Program-made: the position numbers and the translations under genes | Origin: Lutraria lutraria | Lineage: Eukaryota; Mollusca; Bivalvia; Venerida; Mactridae | Direction of reading: 5' to 3' | Assembly (NCBI GenBank): GCA_964023205.1 | Contig: OZ026838.1 | Coordinates: forward strand, 28,051,843-28,115,842 | Length of the DNA stretch: 64,000 nt | Shown: positions 1 through 12,700 of the stretch, in pieces | Layout of the letters: every line of letters begins with the position of its first letter | Numbering within the stretch: the stretch's first letter is position 1 | Notes under the pieces: generated by a model | Told to the model about the DNA's origin: nothing | The model's input: only the letters and a program-made list of their open reading frames with translations | Database searches by the model: none

Positions 1-1180
1 CTTAGATACTTTTTCATCTTAGTTGGTTTGTGAATACGGAACAGTACAATCAATTTCTGCAATTTTATGGCAATTTCCATCCGTAACTTCCGAAGACGAA
101 AATTCCTCTCCACCGATAGAATTTCATATTGACAACGAAGGGAAAGAAGTCGAGCGCGTTACCACTAGCATTGGACTGGACTACTACTAGTAATAGAAAT
201 ATAGAATAATAAAACTTCAAGAACATAAATCTAACATACCAACTTTCGGATAGCTGCATATCAAAACATTCCCTTTTTTGTGCTCCAGTTCTCTAATCCC
301 TTTTATTCTTTGGTTCGGGTCTAATTGGCTGAAAAATACTGGCATGATAAGTTCTTCACATCGTACAACATCGAGACCTTCACCTTCCACCACTTTTAAT
401 ATCTCCTTCTTCCACTCCATCTATAATGTAAAGTAGCGATTCATAGTTTTATATTCAAGCCATTCAGATAGAAATACTTAAGAAAACGACGTGAACACCA
501 GCTTTGATAGCTAAAACAAGGTCACGACCGTGGTCCAGTGCGCTTGACTTGTAACCCAGCAATGTTTTCTAGACGAATTATACTTACGAGTATTTGTTTG
601 CGAGTATATAGTGTAGTGTCTATTACTAGATTGGCTAACCCTGGCCATTTGATTGGCTGATGGTGATGACTGAATCTATTAATAGTTGACAGGTAAGTAT
701 ATCATGAAGGCATTGCCTAAATAAGTTGTTGTGTGGCTATTTGAAGTTCAATATGGTTGTGATTTATGGTGAATTCGTTAACATTTAGGGTTGATTCTAT
801 TTGATTGATGTAGGGTATGGTATTACCATGTGCTTGTGAACTATATACACGAATTTATTCATTTGTCAAATACTCATGATTGGCATAATAATGTGTATTA
901 CTCATATCATATAAATATTTTATACACTCCTCAATGGAGGATTGAATAAAATATATAGTCAATATCCTTTATGAAATAAGCAACTTCATACAAAAAACAT
1001 AAACCAATATGCTTCTTGTAATTCGTCTACCTATAACGTTTTGTTATAGTTGTTCTTGTTACATATGTAGCGGTATTTGAACGAGGCTCGGATAATGTTT
1101 TGGGGGCCTACTGTATTGGTGTTATATAGATAAAATTTCAAGGTTCTGTGGTCATAGCCTGCTTAATCAGAAATTTAGAC
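1..1180. repeat. Segmental duplication block around sulfotransferase exon 1, copy 1
   Basis: Near-identical to 15482-16640 and, from about base 90, to 24680-25760. It includes exon 1, the 5' flank and the same short sequence landmarks in order. Part of the tandem unit carrying the three sulfotransferase genes. Confidence 0.95.
240..420 (-). CDS. Cytosolic sulfotransferase, copy C, first coding exon only
   Basis: First coding exon (181 bp, ending in phase 1 at a GT donor) of a third tandem sulfotransferase; the other exons lie beyond the left edge. It starts MEWKKEIL and ends in the PAPS-binding SYPKVG segment, the start of the family's YPKSGT-type loop that binds the 5'-phosphate of the sulfate donor. 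It has the same length as exon 1 of the two complete copies downstream and differs by a few residues (for example KKGN instead of KEGT just before the loop). The frame is intact, so nothing seen here marks it as a pseudogene, but its completeness cannot be judged. Confidence 0.85.
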
Positions 1181-1210
1181 AGAAATGTTGATTTTCCTTC
1201 ATTAATAGGA

Positions 1211-1312
1211 GCCGTCCTTGTGGAAGGATGAGAAAATACTGGTTAGAATACAGTCCAGGAAAACTGACAAGGTGGTCGCCGTGTATAACAGAAAAACGGC
1301 GTTAAACTCAAA
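1211..1312 (+). mobile_element. 3' part of a tRNA-derived SINE
   Basis: Contains GGTTAGAATACAGTCCAGG and ends aaaaacggcgttaaactc. This matches the 3' body of the full-length SINE at 40633-40899, but the tRNA-like head is missing. The same fragment is in the third duplication unit. Confidence 0.6.
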
Positions 1313-2225
1313 CATTAAGAGCAAGAACTGGTCTTTGAACTGATGTGGTTTCTTTATCAGTGTAAAGTTATAAGAAATTATTACCAAAAATAAGCGGTCG
1401 TTACGATAAGGTGCTCTTGATATTGAAGTCAGTCGTTAGGTGGCGCTTTACTGTATTTTGTTATGATACGTACGATAAAGTACTCTAAATTACTAACATA
1501 AATATATGTATGTTTTATGTGCCAAATTATAGTACATTTGTATATAATATATATATAATATACTACTTTTTAGAATTGTACACTATTTCGTCAGTTAATA
1601 TCAAACTTTCGGTCATTGCTTCATTTTGAGCTTCATAGTTCTTAATATGGATTGAATCATCAATAAGCAAGTTTATCATACTTAGATATGTTACCAGCTT
1701 AATTACTGCTTATGATCGAGACAGTCAGTGTAGAAAAAATGCTATAACTTAAAATCACACTCTTAGTTCATAGAAGTAGTAACTACATTTTGTACCAGAA
1801 TAATATACTTTTTTTTGTACATGTAGTAGATATAATGATGTACATGTATGTATATTATACCTGGAACTAAGTTCTTTTCGTAATACATGTAAATGCGTTA
1901 TAATCTTACTACCCGCATACAATCTAGCTACTTTGAAAGCGACTGGGTGGCATAAGTAGAAAATACGAATGTATACTTACTGTCCGAAATATAAGTCCTT
2001 ATGTCCGTTTTACTGCTAAACTGATACTTCCGTAGCTCACAATATATCAACTGAACGTTTTCGTAATTCTATATATAACCCGACACCCAGATAATTTCTA
2101 CATATCTGCAAGCGTATGAAGTCGCAATACACTGTATGGTTTACATTGTACTAAATAGTCCTATATTTACTCGTACAATCGTCATAGATTTTAAGAAATC
2201 GTCCTAGTTGTAACAAGTTAAATGT

Positions 2226-3844
2226 TTGTACGGCGCAAAATCGCATCCGGATTTTTCAATACTAGAATGTGGCCTATGTAACATGTTTGAAGTTTCAGAT
2301 CAAACGAATTTGTTATTTTGACTTAACTGATCCCGAAACTAAATTGATCATCTACTACATCAAAAATACAAGCCGTTGATGTTTCATGAATCTCATGAAT
2401 CTGGTCATATGGTTCTACAGTTCACGAGGTACTCTATATGTAGTCCCTGTTTCCACCCTAAAATTAAAATCAGGGGAAACTATCACCTCGATGTATCAGA
2501 CGTTGCAATATCTGCTGGAATGCATTTAAAATATTTAAGTCTCCAAAAATAATATACTCCGTTGTCTGAGGGTACGTTGTCGTAAAAACCTAGTATAACG
2601 GTCCCAAACATAGATTTTCAACTGTAAAGTGACCATCTATATCGAACCATAAAGTGACCGTCTATGTCGAACGGTCAATTAAGTCATCATTTCTCACCTG
2701 ATCGGACATTTTTTGTATTGAGCTCCGAAATCGATATTTAATTAATGACAATTGCGTAAACAAGTCAGTGTCCACGCTCGCGATTATAAAATTAGTCTGT
2801 GTGAATATGTTTATAATGTTTTGTTTATTTGCGACATGTTGCTAAAATAAATACAACGTATAAATACCGTGTTCCGTATCTTATAACACGATTAAATGAT
2901 TATTACAACACACCGACGATCGCTCCAAAATGTAATAAACACAGCGAATTTCTCTAATAATTTATACATCGAAGTTCATTTAGATCGAACAATTTTTCCT
3001 AAGTCCTTTGATATAAAGAGTTTCGGCTGCATTTTCAAGAGCACGACCATTCGGGCTACCAAATAGCAAGATGCACTAGACTGGACCAGTAAGCTATTGC
3101 TTGTCGTTCGGACCTGCCTTAATGTCGAACCCTGTCGTCACAGTGCCCATATAAATACTGAACTAGTTCTCGTTGTAGCGCACCAGACAGAGTCAAATTC
3201 TCAGTCAACTGAAACCACTTTTATTGAAATATTGACACATTTCTAGTAATTTATAGGTGATCGACATTGACGAGATGACAACGATATGAAACAGCTACTA
3301 GTATTCGGTGAATGTCACGTGATCATTGAGACTATTAGTCCGATTAACAACTTGAATAATACACAGTCTGTATGTACACATGAACACTACTTAAAAAGTA
3401 GTTTTGCTTCATCCTCAGTAATATAACACAATGCTTGATAGTGTACTAAATTCAACGCCATGTTTGTTTACTATAGTAGGATTGGATTCGGTTCGTTTAT
3501 TGACAGATGGGCAGATTCATTCCCGTCGTTGTTTATCCAGCTCGCTCCATTCTTAGACTATAAATAGCGACTGCGTCATTAAGCTAACACTAGTTGGTGT
3601 GAGTAACACGTGACCTCGCTCTATTTCTGTTTTGTTTATATCACGTGATGACCATTGCGGATATTTCGGGCACTGTCAGTAATCTGCTTCGGTGCAAGAA
3701 GTTGCGATTTTGCATTGCCACTTATCACGTGATGACCATTGCGGATATTTCGGGCACTGTCAGTAATCTGCTTCGGTGCAAGAAGTTGCGATTTTGCATT
3801 GCCACTTAAAAATAAGCCTTCCAGAGACTGAAGTCGCCGTACAA
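2226..3844. mobile_element. 1.6-kb insertion with 10-bp inverted ends, no coding capacity seen
   Basis: Present in the first sulfotransferase unit and missing at the matching points 17400 and 26815. Its ends are inverted copies of TTGTACGGCG (2226-2235 and 3835-3844). Inside are two TATAAATA boxes (near 3153 and 3559), four CACGTG motifs (near 3316, 3608, 3642, 3726) and a tandem 84-bp duplication. No transposase or other recognisable protein is encoded. Class unknown. Confidence 0.55.
3641..3808 (+). repeat. Tandem 84-bp duplication
   Basis: Two nearly perfect copies beginning TCACGTGATGACCATTGCGG at 3641 and 3725. Because 84 is a multiple of three, an open frame on the minus strand runs through both. 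Confidence 0.95.
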
Positions 3845-4364
3845 TAAGGATATTTACTAAGCCAGCTGTGCACACGACGTCCTGTTTATCGTATTTGTAT
3901 AAGGTTTGGTTTTACGCACTTTTCGCAAAGATCGATAATTTATAGTTTCCATAGAAACCTATATAGTTAATACTATACTGACCAACTGAGATTTTAGCCA
4001 AAAGCACGTTTGCGACATAAAACAACAACGTAGTGCTGTGCGTATAGATTATCCATGGGTTTAACACATGGAAGAACAACAATTTTAACCTTTAAAGTAG
4101 TTTACCATTCTAACAAACACACTGTCAGTAGTAATAGACATGTGATGGTAAAATTATATTCAATTATTTTTAAACTACCTAGATATAACCCCAAATTACC
4201 TTAAATGAAAAACAAATACGAATAAACAGAATACGACACCGTGCAAGATTATGTATACGAGTCGATAACGCAGTAAAAATAAAAATTATGAGTGTTTGCA
4301 AGGTAAAGAAAAAGAAATAAGTCTGCATTTCTGAATCATATTAAATACATGTATTGGCAGTAAA

Positions 4365-4545
4365 CGTCTGCTCCAAAGCAACACCCTTTGTGAGTAGCAA
4401 AACTATGTTGTTGTTGAGATGTTGTTGTTCTAGAGAGGTTAAATTATTAGTTAAATGGTACATTTGGGGAAAATCATGATGTTGTTGAATGGAGGTTGTT
4501 AGTCAAGAGAGGCACTCTGAAGAGGTTGTACAGATACATCTAAGC
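4365..4545. mobile_element. MITE-like element with AACCTCTC inverted ends (copy 1)
   Basis: Roughly 170 bp, with TACAGTGCAACCTCTCCAAAGCAAC-like left ends and gagaggttgtacagta-like right ends inverted to it; the interior is gttgttgttgagaggttgttg. Further copies: 9075-9250, 16675-16850, 18260-18440, 19925-20100, 27370-27545 and 53180-53345. Most copies are shared through segmental duplication; the one at 53.2 kb is independent. No coding capacity. Confidence 0.65.
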
Positions 4546-4662
4546 AGACTGAGAAGTGATAATATAGTTCTTAGATGACATGGATGCTGTAATTTCTGTA
4601 CCATTTGTTATTTGCTCTTAAAAATATAAATTGATATTAATACATGTACCACCTTTGGACTG

Positions 4663-7600
4663 CCGGTGTAACGTTTTCAAACTCCTCCCGTTTCAAGTTA
4701 CCCCCGGTATTTTAAAAACGTTTTCAGATTACCCCCGGGAATTTGAACACGTTTTTAAGTTACCGGGAGGGGTACAACTAAAACGTTTTGAGATTACCCC
4801 CTCCATTTTCAACTGTCATACCCGGTAATCTAAAATCGTTTTCATGTTACCCGGGGGCGCTTTGAAAACGTTTCCAGATTACCCCGGGTAATAATTTGAA
4901 AATTCATAATAAGAGAGAGATTACAAACACATAAATGCATGTACTACATGTAGTTATTTAGCAACCATAAAATGAGTTCGTTCCCCATCACAGACGGTTT
5001 GGATTTTGCATTTGGGCATAAATCAAAATAATGAAGACAAAGCGTGACATGAGGGGTCAAATTTAGAATGATACTTTTGTTCATAATATTGCCAAAAGTA
5101 GCTTGGGAATATATTATATTGTGAAAAATTGACAATGGCTAAAGTATAGGATTAAAGTCTTCTTCAAATTTACAACATTTTAATCAAATAAATATTATAT
5201 TTTCAATAGCAATCCTTAAAATTCAAACAATCTTATGGATTAAACTATGGAAATAATAACACATTTTTGTGATTTTTTTAGCAGACTTTCATGAAAACAA
5301 CTTTTTAATACAAAAAAATATACATACAACCGTAATTTTCCAAAAAATATATATTTATGGCGTTTTGAACTTCATTTTCTTTTAAATACGCTTCAAAAAG
5401 TTTTTATGTAATATTTACTGCAGCAAATACAAATTAGCTAATTCAATTTTATCAATTTTCAGGTATATTCAAAGATATATGTGAATTTTCACTTAATTGG
5501 TACTATTCTTGGGTAACTTAACAATGTCCCCAAAACTAGTATATATCTTCTGTTACCGTTACACTCGGGACAGATATTCTTTGTGTATGGACTTATGATA
5601 ATGACAGTATTGTTAATCTATTGTTATACAATTTGTTTCATTGTAATACAATTTGTTCAATTATTTTATTATAAAATACAAACAGATAATCTATTTGATA
5701 ATGTTTTAGTAAAATTTTAAATGGTGAAAACACCAACACCAGGGGACGTTCTAAAACTGTAATGTAAATATACGAAACTGTTATGATAAGGAGTATCATA
5801 AAATGAATTTATAACAACATCTGTCAAATGTATTTTGCAATTCATTAAAAAAGAGTTCTTTTTAACAAATCAAAACTATTTCCAATTTGGTAAGTCAATT
5901 GCGTTACTGAACATGAATTATTAATTTATATATATACAGACTAAGTAAAGGTTACACTCCGTACAAATTTGTTTAGTCGTTTAGCATACAAATATGAAAG
6001 TGCTATGATCATTGCGTTGCAATTTATTCTATGTTGTGTAAGATAATAAAAAGATACACAAACATCTGTACTGTTTAATATGTTGTTGGTTGAAAATGTT
6101 GTTGGAGGGAGGGGAGGAATTAGAAAACATTTAAAACTGTAGATTTGTCAACTTGTAACAATTAATATTGCATTATCATATATTTACTAATTTTGCCACT
6201 TATCAAATTAAAGAAATGATTTCTCAACACATTCAAACTATTTCAAACTATGTTGAACAAATCTTTTAAACATGAATTAAGTCATATAAACAGACATATA
6301 GAAAATACACTCGGGACTCACAATTTCTTCTTTGTTTATTTTAAGTAAAACAGTCAGGACTCACAATTTCTTCTTTGTTTGTTTTAAGTAAAACAATACT
6401 AAAAAGTTTTTGAAATGTTTTGATTATGAACTATGTATTTGCAACACAACTCAAGGAAGATATGCGTCACTGAAATTAGATTTCAAAATTTTGAAATGGG
6501 AGTTTTCCACTTATTAAGGCATTTTGTAACTTCATGACCCTGCAGTGTTAGTATATTGTTACTGGTATAGTTCCTGTAAAAGCAAACCGAATTTGTGTAT
6601 AATATTGCACGAAGATGTGTTTGTGTCCCGAGTGTAACATTTTTAATTGTTATATATAAATAATATAACATGTAAAATATGTTAAGAAATCATGAAATAA
6701 ATCAATAAATTCTGTACTGTTTTCATCTGAGAATGTTTCTTTATCAAAATAAAAGATAAATTACTTTTTATCTTCAGTACATTGAACAAATCTACTTGGT
6801 ATATATATCTGAATATAACTATTTTTATAAGAACTTTCAAACTTTTTAAACATGCTCCATTTCACTGCTTCAGACTTTAAAGTATTTATTCACGTCAGTT
6901 ATTTGATATAAATGTGGAAAACAATTAACATGGACTACTGTTCTATAGTTACATATCAAAATTAAGATGATGAATATATAGCGTTACACTCGGGACAACA
7001 CTTAAAACCATGTAGACAAAAAATGAATTGCACTACATGAATTTGTTTTAGTTTTGTGAGCTTGTGGGTACGCTTCTGTTTGAGAAATAGAGAAAAACAC
7101 ATCAAATTCAAAGAATGATAAAAAAATTCTTATCTAAATGCAAAATGTTACACTCGGGACATTTCCAATCAGCTTTATTCAAGATGGTATAACTTAAAAA
7201 ACAAATGATTATTGTGATCATTTCTTTTTTTAAACAACATGGACAAATATGCCTATCAATATGTTCAACTGCATTTTCTGTCCAAGCATTAGTTTACTTA
7301 CAGCAATATCATCAATTTGAATTTCCATTTTTTCCTTGAGCAAAATATTTTACATGTGCACTTGAAAGGTGATTTCTAAATAATACTTATTATTAAAATA
7401 TTTGAACAAAATGCATTAAATTTTAAATATAACACATGTACAATGAAATTAAAAACAACCATTGATTACTTACCCAAAAATTGAACAAAATATAAAAGAT
7501 TGAAAAATGTGTAAAGAAAAAATGTCACGCTAAAAGTGTTACACTCGGAACATTTTTTGCCTGTTTTTCTAATGTAACTTTTGAACGAGTAACACAATCA

Positions 7601-8434
7601 AGCTGAAATTTTGCAACATTTTTAACAACATCAAGACACACCATCAGAACTACATTCCTGTGTTGTGTGGTATTCTTTAAATCTTGAAAAGAAAAATTGT
7701 CTTCATTATTTTGATTTGTGCCCATTTGTAAAATAAAGGAAGTTTTCAGGATTATAGTGTAGCGATACTTTTTAATATTCATCAAAGTTGTTTGAACTTA
7801 TTGCATAATACGGTCATACGTTAATTATGAATATTAATGTTAAAATATGTGAACTTCTAGTTTCACCCAAAGGGGTCTGAGTTTAACAAATATGCCATGT
7901 CCAACTTTAGTAATAACAAAAAATGTAGTCCCAATGACGAAATTATATGACGTCATATACTGACAAGTTCATTTCTTCATTATGGAATTCTATGAACGTT
8001 ATTGCGCAAATATCAATGCAATCTTGAATTACCCCCCCCCCCCCCCCCCCCAAATAAAACAATTAAATATTGTAGGTTTTCTGAACACTTTCAAGTGTGT
8101 GATTGCAAAGGTCAGGTCTTGTATTTTTGTTCATTAATTGAATAAGAGTGTATTCTCTCCATGACCCTAATAGGATTCCATAGCATCGTGTAATTATTGC
8201 GTAAATTCAGTTAAGAAATACAGGAATATATATGTCAATAAACCATATTGACTGTGAATCATACGAATGAAGTATAACCTGAAATATAAACTTATTCTCC
8301 ATTAAGAATTAGCATAGGACGGGGAGGAGTTTGAAAACGTTTAATGTTACCGGGGCCGGTACTTTGAAAACGTTTTAAGTTACCGGGGGGGGGGGGGTAA
8401 CCTGAAAGGGGGGGGATTGAAAACGTAACACCGG
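4663..8434. mobile_element. 3.8-kb non-coding element with long complex inverted termini
   Basis: Occupies a point where the middle unit (about 18575) has continuous sequence. The outer ends are inverted: CCGGTGTAACGTTTTCAA on the left, and the complement of the right end reads CCGGTGTTACGTTTTCAA. Next to the ends are degenerate direct repeats around aacgtttt...ttacccccgg (about 245 bp left, 125 bp right), in inverted orientation to each other. The interior holds six GTTACACTCGGGACA-type motifs and a C20 run (8032-8051). No protein is recognisable. It resembles a foldback-like, non-autonomous DNA element; no target duplication is evident. Confidence 0.7.
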
Positions 8435-8539
8435 TCTAATGAGATGGTGCGTCTCATTATCAAGTTGAAATAAAGTAAATATAAAACTTGTGTCAAATTG
8501 TAGTCGTTATAAGGTGTCTTTATACTTTTACTGTTCATT

Positions 8540-8757
8540 AATGAGATCACTATGTGAGTTTTCGCTTAATATTGATGAGATCACAAAGTGATTTTTACTT
8601 AATATTGATGAGATCACTATGTGGGTTTTTACTTATTTTTGACGACATCACTAAGTGAGTTTTCACTTAATATTGATGAGATCACTAAGTGAAGTTTCAC
8701 TTAATATTGATGAGATCACTGTGTGAGTTTTTACTTAATATTGATGAGATCACTAAG
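8540..8757 (+). repeat. ~33-bp minisatellite, short version (about 7 units)
   Basis: Units of the type TTGATGAGATCACTATGTGAG plus tttttacttaata. The same minisatellite is much longer at 18.7-19.6 kb and also occurs at 27.8-28.2 kb. Confidence 0.95.
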
Positions 8758-9752
8758 TATATTTCTTGTTGGTCCAGCTTCTGATGTACATAAAAACTTC
8801 CATATTCGTACGTTATTAATACAGAATGACAGACAACTCAGAAACAAATTCAGAATTCAACTATATCCAGTGATCTCTCTTTCTCGAGATAGATAGACAA
8901 AGCCTAATAAAAATAAGATAAAATGTGTATTAGGTAATAGTTGAATTTACTTTATTATATCATGTATAAAATATATCTAAATCTGATTTGAAAGTACACT
9001 ATAATCTGTACATTGTTGTGCATGAGATACATTTCATAATGAATGATACTAGTACATGATACAATTATATTGCACAGTGCAACCTCTCCAAAGCAACATC
9101 CTTTGGGAGCAGTATTTATGTTGTTGTTTAGAGGTTATTGCTCCAGAGAGGTTATATTTATAGTTATTCGTGCAATGGTGACAAAACCATGTTGTTACTG
9201 GTGAGAGGTTGTGGCTCAAGAGAGGACCACTCTGGAGAGATTGTTAAGCACATGCAATTAATACAGTCGCGTTATCCTGGTCCTTTGTCACTTACACATG
9301 GGGCAAACAATGATAAGTAAGCTAGGCTTAACGCAGACTTCTTCAATCGATGTCTATACGTATATTATTATTGCATACAAACACCAGATTATTTAGTCAA
9401 CATGTTAATTCTAAAATCAAGAAAATTTCGGAATTTCTAATAAAAACATTTTTAACGCCACTTACAATCTTATGTTTCAACAACTCACCCTAATACAGAG
9501 ACAGTGTCGTTATATTTTGAAAACACTATCATTATATAATTTGACACATGCAACCATAAGTAAGCATATTGTAGTTCTCGACTTACCATTTTCACATATG
9601 CATCGTCGCGAAGTATTATTATTAAACTATTTAAACGAATGTTTGACTTGAACACATTAAAGTACGGCAGTTTTAATAAGTGCCTCAATGTCTGAAATAC
9701 GTATATTAATACATTTCAAAACACTTGATTAGCTTATATAGTTTATAGCTTT

Positions 9753-12700
9753 CTATACACATCCAATGTTGAACACACTATCTTTAAACTTTTCTTCAAT
9801 GATCTTATCGAAGTATTCACTTTGTGCAACAGTGAAATAGTTTTTCCAATCTCCAATCGCTCCTGAAAAAGACGTATACATGTGTTTTATTGTGTAAGAA
9901 TTGTTTTCGCTTACTTTTCTGAAAACCTAGAAATCTGTCCGGATGACACGAATTATGAATGCCCCCACTGAGAGATAATTGAACTCGATTTGTATTTCAT
10001 TATTGTACACCTTCATGTAAAAGATGAAATATTACTTGAGCTATCGATCGGAATTAAAATTTGAACGGACGGGTTTACGGACGGACAGGGCCTTCCGCAC
10101 TAGAAGCAGTCTTCTAAGACAGAAAAACAGAAATAATCTATATAGGAAAAAGAGATTGTTCTTACAATTGAACTCGGGATTTGCAAGCTGCCGTGAGTTA
10201 ATGTGAAAATTACAGATCATTGGCATGGTAGTTATGTTTCAATATCAATGTGTATATCAATACTTATGTATCTCAAAAAAGGTTTTATAAACACTTATTT
10301 CGTACAACGTTTGTGTTCAGTAAAGTAAAATACCTTTTCGATAAATAACAGAATTTCCTGACTTATCCACAAGTATAGACTTCACTTTTCCAGAATTAAC
10401 ATCTCCTCTTAGGTTTTTGATCGACACTTTATCTAAGACCTGTTGCAGTCTTTCTTCTGAGTTTTTCGTGTTCAGAAAATTCTGAATTCGTTTGAGTTCA
10501 GTCATACCGTCCTTCAAAAAATGAAAAATAGCAGTATCCAGAAGTTGGAAATGATAACACGCAATTCATGAATATACAGTAAAACTCCTGAATACCGGAC
10601 CAGTTCCGGACTAAGCCAAAAGTCCGGTTTTCTGAGAATTCCGATTTTCTGAGAACTTGGAGTAAATTTCGAAAAAGGGGACTTGAAAAATCGTCCGATT
10701 CTCGGGGACTTCCGGTATTCAGGGAGTCCGGTTTTCAGCATTATAAATCATGCTCTGGTGTAAGGTACGGAGGTCAAAATTAATGATGTCCTAAATGTTT
10801 ATTTGGCATGTGGATTTTCATTGGTATGTGTTGTTAGTTATTGGAAGTAAAGATTTGCACTAAATAATATACCTCATCCTACTCATGATTTTGTACCTGA
10901 TCAAATCAATTTACCATTTCTATACCATATATGTTTCTATTACTTATTTACTAACCCGTCTGACAAGTTAATAGTAGTGTTAACAATTAATTCCCACTAT
11001 ACCTCGTAATTGAATAACCTGAGACTTATATTTTTTTTACTTTGTCCAAACCCATTATAGTAATTTCACCACACCTTTTATTTCACTTTACACCCACACC
11101 CTCATATTTATTTTACTTTAGTATGTTGTTACATAACGATACTGTTTAAAATAGCGTAAGTAAAGCTGTCTCCAATGAAGACTTTGCGCTTCTCTCGTTG
11201 TGCTTTGGTGTCATGATCTAACTTAAAGGTATTCCTGATGTTATGGTCAAATTACGAATGTTGCATTGACACACCTCCATCCGTATTGATTGAGTGAAAA
11301 GCTCAACAAAAATTACATTTGTAACGTTTTGACAACTCAACTGTATAGTATATTAAAACATCTACGTAAATGAATTAAATGTATTCAAGGAATATAATGT
11401 TTAAAAGATACCTTCTTTAGTTTTTCAAAATGGACGACAAGAAAGTCGGGTTTATCATAACCCTTCATTGCTTTCTCGAAGTCGTTATAATAATCAAAAT
11501 ATGATCCAAATGGAACTGAAATGTAAAACAATATACTAATACAAACATGCACTATGGTATTATAATGTCAACAAAACTTATATACTTGATGTAATGGTCG
11601 GCTTAGCAAATTGTTAGTGAAGCCCCTCCAGTGATTATTTCTCTCGTAGATTTAGAGAGAAAGAAATGACTTCCAAATGAAACGTTAGTCGATATGACTT
11701 CAAACAACAGAAAGGATATAACTGAATACCGAGAACGTTCAGAAGACAAACTGGGAACATTTTGTGAAATCGATCCTCAACAAAAGCTTTCTTTTATTTA
11801 TATCTTTAAAGTGATCGACCAGTACATGTAGAAACAACTTTATTGTCAAATGAACCTAGACTGATTATAATATGAATAATAAGACTATGTATAAACGTTT
11901 CCTGTTTGTAACACTAATGTTCGGAGTTTTTGTCAGACAAATGATTGTATACAAAAACCAACACGAATATGTCGGTCTTGTTTTTTATCACCCTTTCAAA
12001 AGGAGATCATTTCTTATTCGGTCTGGTTCGGACATGCCTATTAGAATTTCTATCGCTCACTAAATGTTGTGCTTACCTTCGCCACGTGAATATAATTCAA
12101 ACATTTGTTCCCACGATATTTTGTTCTCGAATTCTGCAGCCTTTTGCAAATGATTAAACAAAGACACCATTGCGTCCTTAGCATTGCGGACTACTATGAT
12201 GATTTTACTGCTATTTTTGAAAAAAGGTTCCGGAAGTCGATTAACACTTAGGTGACTAGATAAAATCTTTTCTTCCTCCACTTTAGCCCAACGATCAGGT
12301 CGCTCAAATTCCATAAGGAATGGGTTGAATGAAACCATTTCATCGAGAGGACCTTCAGATGTTAGAAACCTAACAACATTTGCTACCCAATGTGTACCTG
12401 AAAATCAAACAGAATAATTGCAGCAACTTTCAATGGCAGACTTAACAAACTATTACGAGCATGGGCGAATATTTGTTGTTGTTTTTTTTAGTTATTTGTT
12501 TCGTTCATTGGTATGTAATTTAAATTGAAAATTAAAGTAGGTCTTGTTTTTACCAAGACAGACGTTCATGTTCAGTGAAACTGAATTTTACTTGCAATAG
12601 ATACATTTCGAAATTTTCTATTTATCACGAATTGCATATTGAAATGTAGCACAGTATTTTTCAATGATATTGCAGAAATAATAACGAGCATAATTATGAC

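Noticed and set aside
3636..3875. 79-codon open frame with an internal duplication
   Set aside because: Result of the 84-bp tandem duplication inside an insertion; no similarity to a known protein.
7525..7785. 86-codon open frame inside the 3.8-kb element
   Set aside because: Low-complexity, no transposase motif, and no support from similar frames elsewhere in the element.
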